Assembly (NCBI RefSeq): GCF_004342985.1
Contig: NZ_SMBO01000011.1
Span: 1 to 64,000 of the forward strand
Length of the DNA stretch: 64,000 bases
Direction of reading: 5' to 3'
Origin: Novosphingobium sp. PhB57
GTDB taxonomy: Bacteria; Pseudomonadota; Alphaproteobacteria; Sphingomonadales; Sphingomonadaceae
Numbering within the stretch: the stretch's first letter is position 1; each line of letters opens with the position of its first letter. Under the pieces are notes generated by a model. The model saw only the letters and a program-made list of their open reading frames with translations. It ran no database searches and was not told the origin of the DNA. Shown in pieces: positions 53,375-62,995 of this stretch. The translations under genes and the position numbers were made by a program.

Positions 53375-54841
53375 ATGGCCAATCCAAAGCCTTCGACTTT
53401 GAACGCCATTCGGCTATGTCACGATGCTCGAGATTATCAGGGGCGGGACTTGACGATCATTCCACCAGATTTACTGCAAGCGCTCGCTGCAAATGGTGGT
53501 GGCCAAGTCGCGTTGGTTATCGGGGCCGGTTGCTCTATCGAGCAGCCCACCGCCATCCCGCTAGCGGGCGATCTTGCCGAAACGGGCGAGCGTACCCTTG
53601 TTCTCGACGGTTTATTACAGCCTCACCAATGCCCGAATCCTCGAGACCTCGCTGAATTGGCAACGCTGGTCTTCGAGCTCACCGGCGAACAGGCTGCCCT
53701 CGTTCGATGCTTTCCGATCGAGCAAATGCGTCTGGCGAAGCCCAACCTCGGATACAAGTTGCTGGTCGCTCTTATGGCGGAAGGCGCGATCACCCACGTT
53801 CTCTCGCTCAACTTCGACAAAGCCGTACAAAATGCGGCGGCGGAACTGGGTGTTCAAATCGCCGTGGTCACAGAACCAGGGGACGGGGTTCCAATGCGCG
53901 CAGCATTGGTGCAGCTGCACGGTAACGCGGATAGTGTTCCCGAAGCGATGATATTGCGTACCGAAGTTCTCAATGAGGGCTGGATCGGACAATGGCATCA
54001 GCTCGTCGCCCAGCAAATCCTGGCAACCCCTGCCATTCTGTTCGCTGGCCTTGGCTCGGCCGCTCCCGTCCTGTCGACGACGATCGATATGATTCAGAAC
54101 GCTCTCGCCGGTGGCAAGCAGCTTTACCAAGCCGACGCCGCGCCCTTCGATACCAATGTGTTCGCCCAGCAGCTTAGCATCCCTGCAGATCGCTATATTC
54201 ACGGGACGTGGGGCGTCGTTGTCTCAAAGCTAGCGGAGCGGATCGCTGCGGCACAGGTCGATGCGTTGCGAGCCAATGGCGCAGCCCTCCTCGCGGAGAA
54301 CGGCGTTGAGGCCGCCGACCGTGACAAGTTCGTCGCGCTTACGGAACGGCTGCGCAATCAGGCGTTGCTAGTGCTGGGAAAATTCCGCGCCCACGCAGTG
54401 CTGGATCGCGCCGCGCTCTACCGGCCTCATTCCCTGCACACGGATGAACTCCTGGCCGAACCCTTGCTGAGGCTCGCGCAACTGTCGGAGCATTTCGGAT
54501 GGACCGCCCTCCCTGCGCCCGGTGGAACATGGACTCTCAACGCCGATGGGCGCGTCATAGGCCACTTGGTGCTCGCATCAGGCGGCGGCGTGCGACGCCT
54601 ATCGGCGCTTGAACCTAGTGCGAGGGCGGTCTGCGAACGGATCAATGAGAACGCCGTGATCCCTGCCGATTTCGTGCTGGTCGGCGCGCCTGCAGCAGAA
54701 GCTCCGCCCCTTGCCCATGTTGATCTGATTGCCGACGAGGATCCGGCCGATATTATTGGCGGACCAAGTGAGGCACTGATCATCTCTGCAAATGATCCCG
54801 ATTATCTGGATCGAATAGGACGTCTGCTCCATGCCGCCTAA
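53375..54841 (+). CDS. SIR2-like NADase effector (LmuA-Sir2-like)
   Basis: 488 residues with an N-terminal SIR2 domain. Nucleotide-binding GAGCS is at 50-54 followed by PTAIP, SLNFDKA gives N146 and D148, and QLHGNAD gives H182. These match defence SIR2 enzymes that destroy NAD+ on phage infection. The C-terminal half (about 300-488) is not recognised and may bind the SMC partner. It overlaps the next gene by 11 bases. Together with a small helical protein and a Rad50-like ATPase, the order effector - small - SMC is that of Lamassu. Confidence 0.8.
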   Translation: MANPKPSTLNAIRLCHDARDYQGRDLTIIPPDLLQALAANGGGQVALVIGAGCSIEQPTAIPLAGDLAETGERTLVLDGLLQPHQCPNPRDLAELATLVFELTGEQAALVRCFPIEQMRLAKPNLGYKLLVALMAEGAITHVLSLNFDKAVQNAAAELGVQIAVVTEPGDGVPMRAALVQLHGNADSVPEAMILRTEVLNEGWIGQWHQLVAQQILATPAILFAGLGSAAPVLSTTIDMIQNALAGGKQLYQADAAPFDTNVFAQQLSIPADRYIHGTWGVVVSKLAERIAAAQVDALRANGAALLAENGVEAADRDKFVALTERLRNQALLVLGKFRAHAVLDRAALYRPHSLHTDELLAEPLLRLAQLSEHFGWTALPAPGGTWTLNADGRVIGHLVLASGGGVRRLSALEPSARAVCERINENAVIPADFVLVGAPAAEAPPLAHVDLIADEDPADIIGGPSEALIISANDPDYLDRIGRLLHAA

Positions 54842-55424
54842 ACGAGGTGCCCTCGACACATCGACGATGCTCGCGCTCGCGAGCGAGATATTGTCGCGCA
54901 GCGGGTATCGAGTTGCTCGCGATTTCACCGAGATGACGCGCCTGGGTGAAGGCAGCCTCGTCGCCGAGGACGCGTTCAGCGTCGTATCGCTGGTGGCGTT
55001 CGAGACTTGGCAGCAACTCGAAACCGAGTGGCTCGAAGCCCAGGCCGATCTGGTGGACCTCCTGTCTCGTCGTCTGGCACGCGCTGCCCCAAAAGCGTGG
55101 GACGGCTATTTGGTGCTGTTGAGTGTCAGTGATCCGATCGATCCGCTTGCAGCGGTGAGGATCGAACGGGACACCACACGCCTACGCAAGATTATCGCTA
55201 CTGGAAGCATACTGCAGACGGCCGGAGACGTCGAACGTGTCCTGGACCTGTTGCTACCGCTAAAGCTTCCGGACACGCTTTCCGCGGTTGAGGACGTGCT
55301 TGATACGCTCCCGGATCTTATGAAGGGATCGATCGACCCATCAGATCTTCAAACGGTGGTTGACGCGTTCCGGACGATGGAGCCCCCGCTCGAGCGGCTT
55401 CATGCGCGCAGAGCAATCCCATGA
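54831..55424 (+). CDS. Small accessory subunit (LmuC-like by position)
   Basis: 197 residues, predicted mostly helical, with no family motif I can identify. It overlaps the SIR2 gene by 11 bases and the ATPase gene by four (ATGA), so translation is coupled. In Lamassu systems a small variable subunit, LmuC, lies exactly here and bridges the effector and LmuB. The assignment is from position and size only. An N-terminal segment resembling an early nuclease fold (SEILSRSGYRVARDF) is weak. Confidence 0.6.
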   Translation: MPPKRGALDTSTMLALASEILSRSGYRVARDFTEMTRLGEGSLVAEDAFSVVSLVAFETWQQLETEWLEAQADLVDLLSRRLARAAPKAWDGYLVLLSVSDPIDPLAAVRIERDTTRLRKIIATGSILQTAGDVERVLDLLLPLKLPDTLSAVEDVLDTLPDLMKGSIDPSDLQTVVDAFRTMEPPLERLHARRAIP

Positions 55425-57562
55425 GGCTTAAATCCATCGCCATTGAAGGCTTCAGGGCATTCGGGCGACAAGCTACTTTCGATCTCGACGCCGATGTCAT
55501 CCTTCTTCACGGCCCAAACGGCGTCGGAAAGACATCACTGCTGGACGCGATCCTCTGGACGCTCGCGGGCGAAATTGCCCGCTTCGAGGATCTTGGCTCC
55601 CCCATCTCCCTCTATGCGCGCGAGGGGCAGGCCCGGTGTGAACTGGTGCTGTCGCACGACAGCCAAGATCTAACGATCACGCGATCCGCTGCGGGCGATG
55701 AAACAACCGTGCGGGTCACAACCCACGAAGAGGTTCTGGATGGCGCGAGCGCGGAACAGGCCCTTGCACATCTTTTGCTCCCTCATCTCAAGGATCGAGC
55801 CGGAGCTCGCGAGGCCCTCGGGAAAGTCCTGACTCGCGCCGTGTATTTGCAGCAAGATCTTGTGCGGCAATTTATCGAGGAAGACTCCGCTGTCGATCGT
55901 TTCAGGCTTGTCAGCGAAGTGATTGGCGCCGGCGCCGTGATCGAGCTTCAGGCAGCATTGGAAAGAAGCCGCCGGGCTTGGGCGCAAAGCACGAACAGCT
56001 TCCGGAAAGATGAGATCGAACCTGCCCAAGCTCGTCTCGCGCAACTTCAGGATCATTTGTCGCGCCTATCCGACGGCGTGATCGTCGAGAGTGCCGATGC
56101 GCGCGGCGCAGCGGTTGCTATCTTCGATAGGGCGATTGCCATAGTCGGACAGTCTCGCCTTGGCCAGGACGAGCCTCCCCTCACCCCAGCCCGCCTCGAC
56201 CGGTTTCTGAAGGCATTGCGGTCCGAACGGGAGCGCCTTTCGCGGGAGGCCACCATGACAATGGGGCTGCTCGAACAGATCACCGATATCGCCGAGCCGA
56301 CATCCCCCTTGGACGATGAAGCGCGCACATTGACCGGGATGGAAGAGAACCTTCTGCGTCGGATGGAAACAGCAGATTCCAGGATCGCCGAGGAAATAGC
56401 CAAGCTCTCGCAGCAACGGGCGCTTGCGGTCGCGGCGGCCGATAGTGCAGATCGTGCGGCGACACTTGCACGCTTGGCCCTGCAGGATCTCGGGGCGACA
56501 TGCCCGGTTTGCCAGCAGCAGCACGACATCGAGGCCACCATTCATCATCTGCACATGCTGATCGACGCGGCCTCGTCACCGTTCCTCGCACAACCGTCCA
56601 GCATCGATCTAAGCGCGCTCAACCAAGCCCGTTCTGACCTGCAGCGAGAGCTCGAACAAGCGCGCGCCGCCCTTCGAACTATCCAGGATCGTCAGCGCGA
56701 CCGCGACGCGAGGCGCAAACTGCTTGAAGTTCGTCTGGCCGATCTCGGCCTCGCCATGGATGACGATGTGAGCGACCGGCTACGGGAGCGCGATGAGCGC
56801 GCCCGGGCGTCGTTGGCAGCTCTGGATCATCTGATTGCCGACGCAGAGCAGTTGTCACTGGCAGTGCTGCGGCTTGGCGAGCAACAGCAGCGCGGCGCCC
56901 TCGAGGAGGAGCGTACCCAACTGACCGCAAAATTGCGCGAGGCTGAGCTTCGCGCGGAGAGTGAAGACGCGACCCATGCGCTGGCAGGCGGGATCATCGA
57001 GGGTCTGCGGGGCGCTTCGCTTTCTGTCACCGAGCGCCAGATCCGACAGATCGCGCCGCTCTTCCAGCGGATATATAGCCGTATCGATCCACACCCAACG
57101 TTTCGAGTGACCCAGATCGTTGCAGGGATGGAACGCGGCAAAGGGCGGCTCGACGTGGGCGTCTCGGATCCAGACGGAGACGCGAAGCGCCACAATGCGA
57201 GCCCCCTGCTCAGCAGCTCGCAGCTCAATTCGTTCGCCGTTTCGCTGTTCTTGGCCATGAACCTCGCCCTCCCCACTTTAAAGCTGGGCGTCACCATTCT
57301 CGACGATCCGCTGCAAAGCCTCGACTCCATCAATCTCCTCGGGCTCGTAGACGTACTTCGGCGCTTTGGTGCGCACCGTCAGATTATCATTTCGACCCAC
57401 GAGGAACGTCTATTGGGCTTGCTTCAGCGCAAGCTGCGTCCGGTACGAGAGGGCGAGCGCCTCGTCACTATCACCTTCGAAAGTTGGTCTCGGGAGGGGC
57501 CGGCCTATCGAGTGGCCGGCGTTGATGGCGGGTCGGCCGCCCCCCAGATCATTGCCGCATGA
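55421..57562 (+). CDS. Rad50/SMC-like ATPase (LmuB-like)
   Basis: 713 residues. Walker A is GPNGVGKTS at 31-39 after the SMC-typical IEGFRAFG. Coiled-coil arms at about 180-350 and 390-520 flank a zinc-hook-like CPVC at 361-364. The C-terminal lobe has the signature-like LLSSSQLNSFAVSLFLA and Walker B VTILDDP at about 624-630, then the H-loop ISTHEE. This is a compact Rad50-like ABC ATPase as in Lamassu LmuB and DdmC, which detect DNA ends or plasmids and release the effector. It is the last gene of the four-gene operon. It converges with the STAND locus. Confidence 0.8.
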   Translation: MRLKSIAIEGFRAFGRQATFDLDADVILLHGPNGVGKTSLLDAILWTLAGEIARFEDLGSPISLYAREGQARCELVLSHDSQDLTITRSAAGDETTVRVTTHEEVLDGASAEQALAHLLLPHLKDRAGAREALGKVLTRAVYLQQDLVRQFIEEDSAVDRFRLVSEVIGAGAVIELQAALERSRRAWAQSTNSFRKDEIEPAQARLAQLQDHLSRLSDGVIVESADARGAAVAIFDRAIAIVGQSRLGQDEPPLTPARLDRFLKALRSERERLSREATMTMGLLEQITDIAEPTSPLDDEARTLTGMEENLLRRMETADSRIAEEIAKLSQQRALAVAAADSADRAATLARLALQDLGATCPVCQQQHDIEATIHHLHMLIDAASSPFLAQPSSIDLSALNQARSDLQRELEQARAALRTIQDRQRDRDARRKLLEVRLADLGLAMDDDVSDRLRERDERARASLAALDHLIADAEQLSLAVLRLGEQQQRGALEEERTQLTAKLREAELRAESEDATHALAGGIIEGLRGASLSVTERQIRQIAPLFQRIYSRIDPHPTFRVTQIVAGMERGKGRLDVGVSDPDGDAKRHNASPLLSSSQLNSFAVSLFLAMNLALPTLKLGVTILDDPLQSLDSINLLGLVDVLRRFGAHRQIIISTHEERLLGLLQRKLRPVREGERLVTITFESWSREGPAYRVAGVDGGSAAPQIIAA

Positions 57563-57601
57563 AAGTGGCTGCCCGATGGCTCGCGATGCGGAGCGCGGAG
57601 T

Positions 57602-57827
57602 TACTGCAGGCCGAGGAAGCACGACACGCACCGCCCGTCTTGGCGCTCGGCATCCCCCGGGCTGATCGCGGCATGGCAGGCCGTGCATTGAGCGCGAGGT
57701 ACGTAGCCACAGCCCGCGCACATAATGTCCTCGAGCACGAACAGCTCATCCGGCGCGGATCACTTGAATGATAATCCTCGATGCCGATCTGGATCGACTG
57801 GACGGCGTTGGTGAGGATCTTTTCCAT
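57602..57827 (-). pseudogene. Internally deleted zinc-ribbon companion gene
   Basis: The frame opens MEKILTNAVQSIQIGIEDY, which looks like a conserved N-terminus of a larger hypothetical family. About 27 codons later the coding sense shifts frame to DELFVLEDIMCAGCGYVP, CTACH and CVSCFLGLQ stop, a cysteine-rich zinc-ribbon C-terminus. The middle appears lost through an internal deletion. It begins eight bases after the stop of the REase-STAND gene, so it was the second gene of that operon. Confidence 0.5.
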
Positions 57828-57835
57828 CGCTCGCC

Positions 57836-60160
57836 CTATTTGTCGACATCGTCGAAGAGCGAGCGTGCGTTGGGTGTCCCCGCGCTTTGGATCGGCTGGG
57901 GCGCCTTCTCGGTGGCAATGCTGGTCCAGTCGACCCCATCGTCCTCGTCCTCATTTTGGCGCTCCCGCTCTTCCTTGCGTTCCTGGAGGACGAGGATCGA
58001 CGATCTGAGATTGTCCCGGGCGCCCAAGACCAACGCCTCGCCGTCGCTGTCGAGCGGCAGCTCTTCGATAACATCCAGCGCCGCGCTGACATATTTGAAA
58101 TGGCTGACCGGCTCATCGTCGAGATCGGCCTCGTCGACGATACCGTCGATATGTTCCTCAAGATCAGGCAGCAGGTGGCTGCGCAGCCGCACGCCCAGCG
58201 CGATCAGTCGAATAGGCGGGATCAGCGCCACCATCTCCTCATTCTCGACAAAGGACAGGTCGAGCCGATGGCGCACGGCGTCATCTAGCTGATCAGCCGC
58301 CCAGAGGCGCTGGATCCCGGACAGCAGGCTAAGGCGGTGCGCCCGCGCGTAGACACCGATCTTGGGATCATAGGTGATCAGTTGCGAACTCCATGACCGG
58401 CGCTCGAAGATTCCGGGGCAGCGGCGAACCAATCGCTCGAACACGGTGTCACTCGCCCGCTCGATCAGGAAACTGAACAGCATGTAATTGGGGTGAAGTT
58501 CGTCTGGTGAAGCTGCAAGGCGGTCGATCAAAGCGTCGTCGAGGTCCTCTGGCACAATAAGCGCGTCCTGGATCAACGGGCTGTGCTCACAGGTGCAGTT
58601 GGCGAGGATGGTTTCGACGGTCGCGCCCCGAATGAGTGCCGCCATCATATGCGGCTTGGCGCGCAGAATCTCGGTGAGTGCGTCAGCGATTGTCGGATGA
58701 GCGAAGCTCCAGCGTGAGCCAGATAGCCGCAGAAAGCTGCCCTTGAGATCCGCGAAGCAGTCGAGGATTTCAGTCAATCCGATCGACATCAGCTCGGCGA
58801 CGGCCTTGGCGGCGTCGCGATCATAGCCATTCGTGTTGAACACGCCCTGCTGGACGTAGACCAGAATCAATGCGGCGCGAAATTGTGGGTCGAGTGCGTT
58901 GATCGTGTCGATCAGATGCTCGCGCGGTTCCCGCATGAACCGGACCAGCGATGCTTCGCTGGGCACTAGGCTCCTGGTGAAGTTGGCATCGCCGAGCCGC
59001 TCGGCGATGCCGGGCAGGAAGGTCTCGACCGCGGCGACCCCCCGGAGATGGTCCTTCACGCTCGACTTCCAGCTCTGGGTCTGCCCGCCATAATTGATGT
59101 GGTTGTAGAGAATCTGCGCGCGCTCCTCGACGCTCAGATCCCCGACGTCAACGACTGCGCTATTGTCGGCGAATTCGGCAAGATTGCGCTGGCCGAGACC
59201 GCGCTTCGCTGCCTCGTAGATATGCTTGCGCGAGGTGAGCAGGAAGCGGTTTCCATGACGCACGGCGGCGCGCAGCTTGACGAAGGTCGAAGCCCAATCC
59301 TGGACATAGTCCGACCGCAGCTGGTTGGCGCCGAAGGCATCATCGATCCAGAAGAAGCGCTTGGGATCGTTCGGATTCCAGCCCTCCTCGAAGTCGCGCG
59401 GGCTGGTCAGGGCCAGTACGGTATTGTCGGGCACCTCCGAGGCGATCGTCGACAGGATCGCGCCGATCGCTGATTTCCCGCTCGACGGATTGCCGAGCAG
59501 CAAGACCACGCCATGATCGGCGATCGCGCGGGCAGCGGCGCGGTGGGCGCGGGTAGGGACATAAGTCTTGAGCTTGGGGACCCAGCTGTCGAGAAGTACC
59601 CGGCTCTGCTCGCTCAGTCGCTCGTCGATAATCGCGGTAAGGTCGCCCAAACCATAGACTTGCGGCACCATCGCGCGCAGCCGAGCACTACTGCGGATCG
59701 CGCGGCAAAGGAACTGGCGGCCCAAAATATGCGGTTTGCGAACGCCTTCGGCTGTCAGCACTGCACGCAACGCGCGGGCGACGGGGGCATCGACGCTCAT
59801 GTTGGTCATGAAGATATAGGTATCGGCCTGGCCGCCAGCGACCAACTCGCGGACGTGAGCGAGTTCGGGCGTTAAATCGCTCACCCTGAGCGGCTTTGCC
59901 GGATCCGAGGTGTGCTTGCACTGGACCGTGCCGATCGCCGCCGCAGACGCCTTGGCCGGAATAAGGAAAACTGCGTCTTGCCCGCCATCCTGCGCTTCGC
60001 GGAAGATTTCGACGGAGCGCTGGAGTGAGATCTCACAGACCTGCGAACACAGGTCCTGAAAAGCGCGCCACCCGATCGTGTGGAGCGCAAGATCGGACCA
60101 GGGACCGACCGCGGTCCGGCGGCCGGGCGTATCAGGACTGAGTGCAGCTGCGGTCATCAT
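57836..60160 (-). CDS. Restriction-endonuclease/STAND NTPase fusion (Avs-like)
   Basis: 774 residues. The N-terminal Mrr-like nuclease domain (about 25-150) has WRAFQDLC, REAQDGGQDA with D62, and GTVQCKH with Q80 and K82, giving the PD-(D/E)XK core. A STAND-type NTPase follows: Walker A GNPSSGKS at 223-230 and Walker B FFWIDDAFG at about 270. The C-terminal 400 residues are helical and probably sense the trigger. Such nSTAND proteins with N-terminal nucleases act as phage-protein sensors. The start is ATG at 60160 or 60157 next to GGGGGAG. The companion gene downstream is broken, so full function is uncertain. Confidence 0.8.
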   Translation of the reverse strand: MMTAAALSPDTPGRRTAVGPWSDLALHTIGWRAFQDLCSQVCEISLQRSVEIFREAQDGGQDAVFLIPAKASAAAIGTVQCKHTSDPAKPLRVSDLTPELAHVRELVAGGQADTYIFMTNMSVDAPVARALRAVLTAEGVRKPHILGRQFLCRAIRSSARLRAMVPQVYGLGDLTAIIDERLSEQSRVLLDSWVPKLKTYVPTRAHRAAARAIADHGVVLLLGNPSSGKSAIGAILSTIASEVPDNTVLALTSPRDFEEGWNPNDPKRFFWIDDAFGANQLRSDYVQDWASTFVKLRAAVRHGNRFLLTSRKHIYEAAKRGLGQRNLAEFADNSAVVDVGDLSVEERAQILYNHINYGGQTQSWKSSVKDHLRGVAAVETFLPGIAERLGDANFTRSLVPSEASLVRFMREPREHLIDTINALDPQFRAALILVYVQQGVFNTNGYDRDAAKAVAELMSIGLTEILDCFADLKGSFLRLSGSRWSFAHPTIADALTEILRAKPHMMAALIRGATVETILANCTCEHSPLIQDALIVPEDLDDALIDRLAASPDELHPNYMLFSFLIERASDTVFERLVRRCPGIFERRSWSSQLITYDPKIGVYARAHRLSLLSGIQRLWAADQLDDAVRHRLDLSFVENEEMVALIPPIRLIALGVRLRSHLLPDLEEHIDGIVDEADLDDEPVSHFKYVSAALDVIEELPLDSDGEALVLGARDNLRSSILVLQERKEERERQNEDEDDGVDWTSIATEKAPQPIQSAGTPNARSLFDDVDK

Positions 60161-60400
60161 CTCCCCCGGGGACGTAGCATCGGCGACCTTGATAGGCTTC
60201 GCTTTCAGGGGATGCCAGATGGTCCCGCTACAAACCCTGTCGTGGCGTGGTCGAGCGACGAGGGACTGGGCTTGCTTGCTACCCGACAGCCGAGGTCGCT
60301 CTCTGGTGGGATCGAGTGGGAATGTTCAGATGTGCCGAACGACCATTATCGAGCGTGTTGCCGCCCTCCGACGGTCGGCTTTCTGCAAGCCATGAATGGC
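60161..60400. other. Sequence between the STAND gene and IS21
   Basis: No gene recognised. It does not encode the missing part of the receptor that the IS21 element truncates on its other side, so material was lost or moved at this junction. Confidence 0.4.
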
Positions 60401-60557
60401 TGTCAACGCCGGTATAAAATGGGGCCAGGCACCGGTTTAAAAAGGGGCCAGTTGGTTCAGTCAAACAGCCTGGGATTGAGGCTGGGCACTATCGGCAGCG
60501 GGGAAGCGGCTGTAGCGGAGCGGAAGCCGATTTCCCGCTGCCGATAGCCGTTTTTGA

Positions 60558-61379
60558 TTAAGGCATCTTGCTGCTCTCCTTGCCCTTCTGGCGCTTGCGG
60601 CTGCTGGCGAGCCGGAAGCTCTCGCCGTTCATCTCGAGGATGTGGACGTGATGGGTCAGGCGGTCGAGCAGGGCGCCGGTGAGGCGCTCGGAGCCGAACA
60701 CTGATGTCCATTCGTCGAACGGCAGGTTGCTGGTTATGAGCGTGCTGCCGCGTTCGTAGCGCTGGCTGAGCACCTCGAACAGCAACTCGCCGCCAACGGC
60801 CGTGAACGGCACGTAGCCCAGCTCATCGAGGATCAGCAGCTTTACCGAAGCCAGATGCTTCTGAAGGGTGCGTAATCGGCGTTCGTCCCTGGCTTCCATG
60901 AGGTCATGCACCAGCGCTGCCGCTGTAGTGAATGCTACGCTGAGCCCTTTCTGGCAGGCGGCAAGGCCCAGTGCCAGGGCGGCGTGCGTCTTGCCGGTGC
61001 CGCTCGGCCCGAGCGCGATGACATTGCGCCGCCGCTCGATCCATTCCCCGCGTGCCAGTTCCAGCACAAGCGCCTTGTTCAGCGAAGGCTGGGCTGCAAA
61101 ATCGAAGGTGTCGAAGCTCTTGGTGTGCGGGAATCTGGCCATGCGGATGCGGCGCTCGACCATCCGGCGTTCGCGATCGATCCGCTCGAGTTCGCACAGG
61201 CGCAGTAGATAGCGCGCATAATCGGCGCGGTCCTGCGCGGCCTCCAGGGCGACTTTCTCGTGCTCACGCACGAAGGTCGGCAGCTTCAGTGCCTTGAGGT
61301 GGTTGGCCAGCAGCACCGCTGGCGGCACGCTGGTCGAAGCCTGCTCAATGGCGGGCAGCGGCATCAGGTTCTCGGTCAT
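60558..61379 (-). CDS. istB: IS21 helper ATPase IstB
   Basis: 273 residues, AAA+ ATPase. Walker A is GPSGTGKTH, Walker B LLILDELGY, and SNLPFDEW is the sensor region. IstB assembles on target DNA and directs IstA. The start overlaps the istA stop (ATGA). Full length. Confidence 0.93.
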   Translation of the reverse strand: MTENLMPLPAIEQASTSVPPAVLLANHLKALKLPTFVREHEKVALEAAQDRADYARYLLRLCELERIDRERRMVERRIRMARFPHTKSFDTFDFAAQPSLNKALVLELARGEWIERRRNVIALGPSGTGKTHAALALGLAACQKGLSVAFTTAAALVHDLMEARDERRLRTLQKHLASVKLLILDELGYVPFTAVGGELLFEVLSQRYERGSTLITSNLPFDEWTSVFGSERLTGALLDRLTHHVHILEMNGESFRLASSRKRQKGKESSKMP

Positions 61380-62896
61380 GCTGCCGCTCCAGGAGCCGAA
61401 GCAGTCGTCCCGGACAGCAGGCCCAGATAACTGCGTGGATTGGTTCGCCCAACATGGGCGCGAGGCAGATGCGGATAGAGCTCCAGATCCAGACGCGGGG
61501 GGCGCTGCTCAAGGCGTGCCAGCGCAATCATCTTCACTGCATCAAAGCTGATCGCCCCCATCTCCAGCGCCCGCGCCACTGCCCATTCGACAAGGGTTTG
61601 CTCGAATTTCTCACATAGGCGCAGCACCTGAATGAACTCACGTCGACCTTCTTTGCCGCTGCGGGCCTCCATCAAACGACGGATACGGTGCATCGGTTCG
61701 GCCAGCACCCAGCCATCCAGCGGCGCAGCCTGATCCAGCGCGCGTGGCTTGCGCTCCAGTAGCGCCAGATAATGCAGCGGATTGGGGATGAAGTCTTCGC
61801 GTTCATAGCTGCGCGGGTGCACCGCAATCCGTTCCCCGCCGCAGATCACCTCAACCCTCTCGACATAGCCTTTTATCACCACCTCCTGGTGGGCGTAGGC
61901 GGTCGGCACCGAGTAATCATTGGTGCGGTAGCGCACGAGCGACATCGACGAGGCACGGCCCGTCACCATATGGCACGGATCGAACGCAGTCGCCGGCAAC
62001 GCCATGAATGCCGCCAGGTCTGCCTCCATCCTTGTCGCTATGCTCTGCTCATTCCCGCGCAGCACAGCTTGACGGCGTTCCACGCATTGTTCGAGAAAGC
62101 GAGCGTTCATCGCATCAAAGCTCTCGGCCACCGGCATCGGCACCATGAAGTGACGCCGAACATAGCCAACCAATCCCTCGACCTTGCCTTTGTCATTGCC
62201 CTTGCCAGGGCGACCAAACTTGTCCTCGAACAGGTAATGGCTCTGCAGAGTGGAAAACATCCGGCTACGTTCACGCTTCCCGTCGCCCAGGATCTGCGCC
62301 ACGGCCAGCTTGGTGTTATCGTACAGGATGGACTGCGGGATGCCGCCGAAGAAGGCGAACGCCGCCACATGGCCTTCACAAAAAGCCTCGGCTACTTCGG
62401 CCGGATACGCTTTGACAAACGGCGCATCGCTGTGCGGTAAATCCATGCAGAAATAGTGAAATCGCAGCAACTTGCCGCCGATGATCCCGTCCGCCTCGCC
62501 AAAGTCCACCTGGGCGTGACCCGGCTTGTGGCTTAGCGGAATGAACACCTCGCGGCTGTGGAGCTTTGCGCTCGCCACATAATCGCGGACAATCGTGATG
62601 CCGCCAGCATACCCGTGCTCATCGCGAAGCCGCTCGAATATCCGAAACGCCGTATGGCGCTGCTTGAAATGCACCGTGCGATCCTCAACCAGTATCCGGT
62701 CAATGATCTCGGTGAACTCCGCAAGCTTGCGGCTGTAGCTCCTACCCGACCGCCCGTGCTGCGGCGGTTCCGGAAAGGTCAGCATCTTGTCCACCGTCTT
62801 GCGGTTGACGCCAAAATAACGCGCAGCACCCCGACGGCTCATCCCCTCGATCATCACCGCACGCCGGACCTTCTGATAAAGCTCCACTCTCTTCAT
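61376..62896 (-). CDS. istA: IS21 transposase IstA
   Basis: 506 residues. An N-terminal HTH (GMSRRGAARYFGVNRKTVDKM in part) is followed by the DDE catalytic core: VDFGEAD, the FVKAYPAEVAEAF stretch and the GKVEGLVGYVRR region with the last acidic residue. Full length with a normal start, so the element could still transpose. Confidence 0.93.
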   Translation of the reverse strand: MKRVELYQKVRRAVMIEGMSRRGAARYFGVNRKTVDKMLTFPEPPQHGRSGRSYSRKLAEFTEIIDRILVEDRTVHFKQRHTAFRIFERLRDEHGYAGGITIVRDYVASAKLHSREVFIPLSHKPGHAQVDFGEADGIIGGKLLRFHYFCMDLPHSDAPFVKAYPAEVAEAFCEGHVAAFAFFGGIPQSILYDNTKLAVAQILGDGKRERSRMFSTLQSHYLFEDKFGRPGKGNDKGKVEGLVGYVRRHFMVPMPVAESFDAMNARFLEQCVERRQAVLRGNEQSIATRMEADLAAFMALPATAFDPCHMVTGRASSMSLVRYRTNDYSVPTAYAHQEVVIKGYVERVEVICGGERIAVHPRSYEREDFIPNPLHYLALLERKPRALDQAAPLDGWVLAEPMHRIRRLMEARSGKEGRREFIQVLRLCEKFEQTLVEWAVARALEMGAISFDAVKMIALARLEQRPPRLDLELYPHLPRAHVGRTNPRSYLGLLSGTTASAPGAAA

Positions 62897-62995
62897 CCTT
62901 CTCCTCCGCCCAAAAACGGAGGTTAGCAGGACTGGCCCCTTTTTATCCCGGTGCTCTCAGCCGACGGATGGCCCCTTTTATTACCGGTGTTCTCA

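Larger units (their letters stand above)
60401..62995 (-). mobile_element. IS21-family insertion sequence
   Basis: An element of about 2.6 kb. The left end begins TGTCAACGCCGGTATAAAAT and the right end (minus strand) TGAGAACACCGGTAATAAAA. Both continue GGGGCCA and repeat a TTTAAAAAGGGGCCA or GATAAAAAGGGGCCA copy inside, the multi-repeat termini usual in IS21. istA and istB are both intact and overlap by four bases. No matching target duplication is seen at the two outer edges. The right end lies inside a TonB-receptor gene. Confidence 0.85.
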
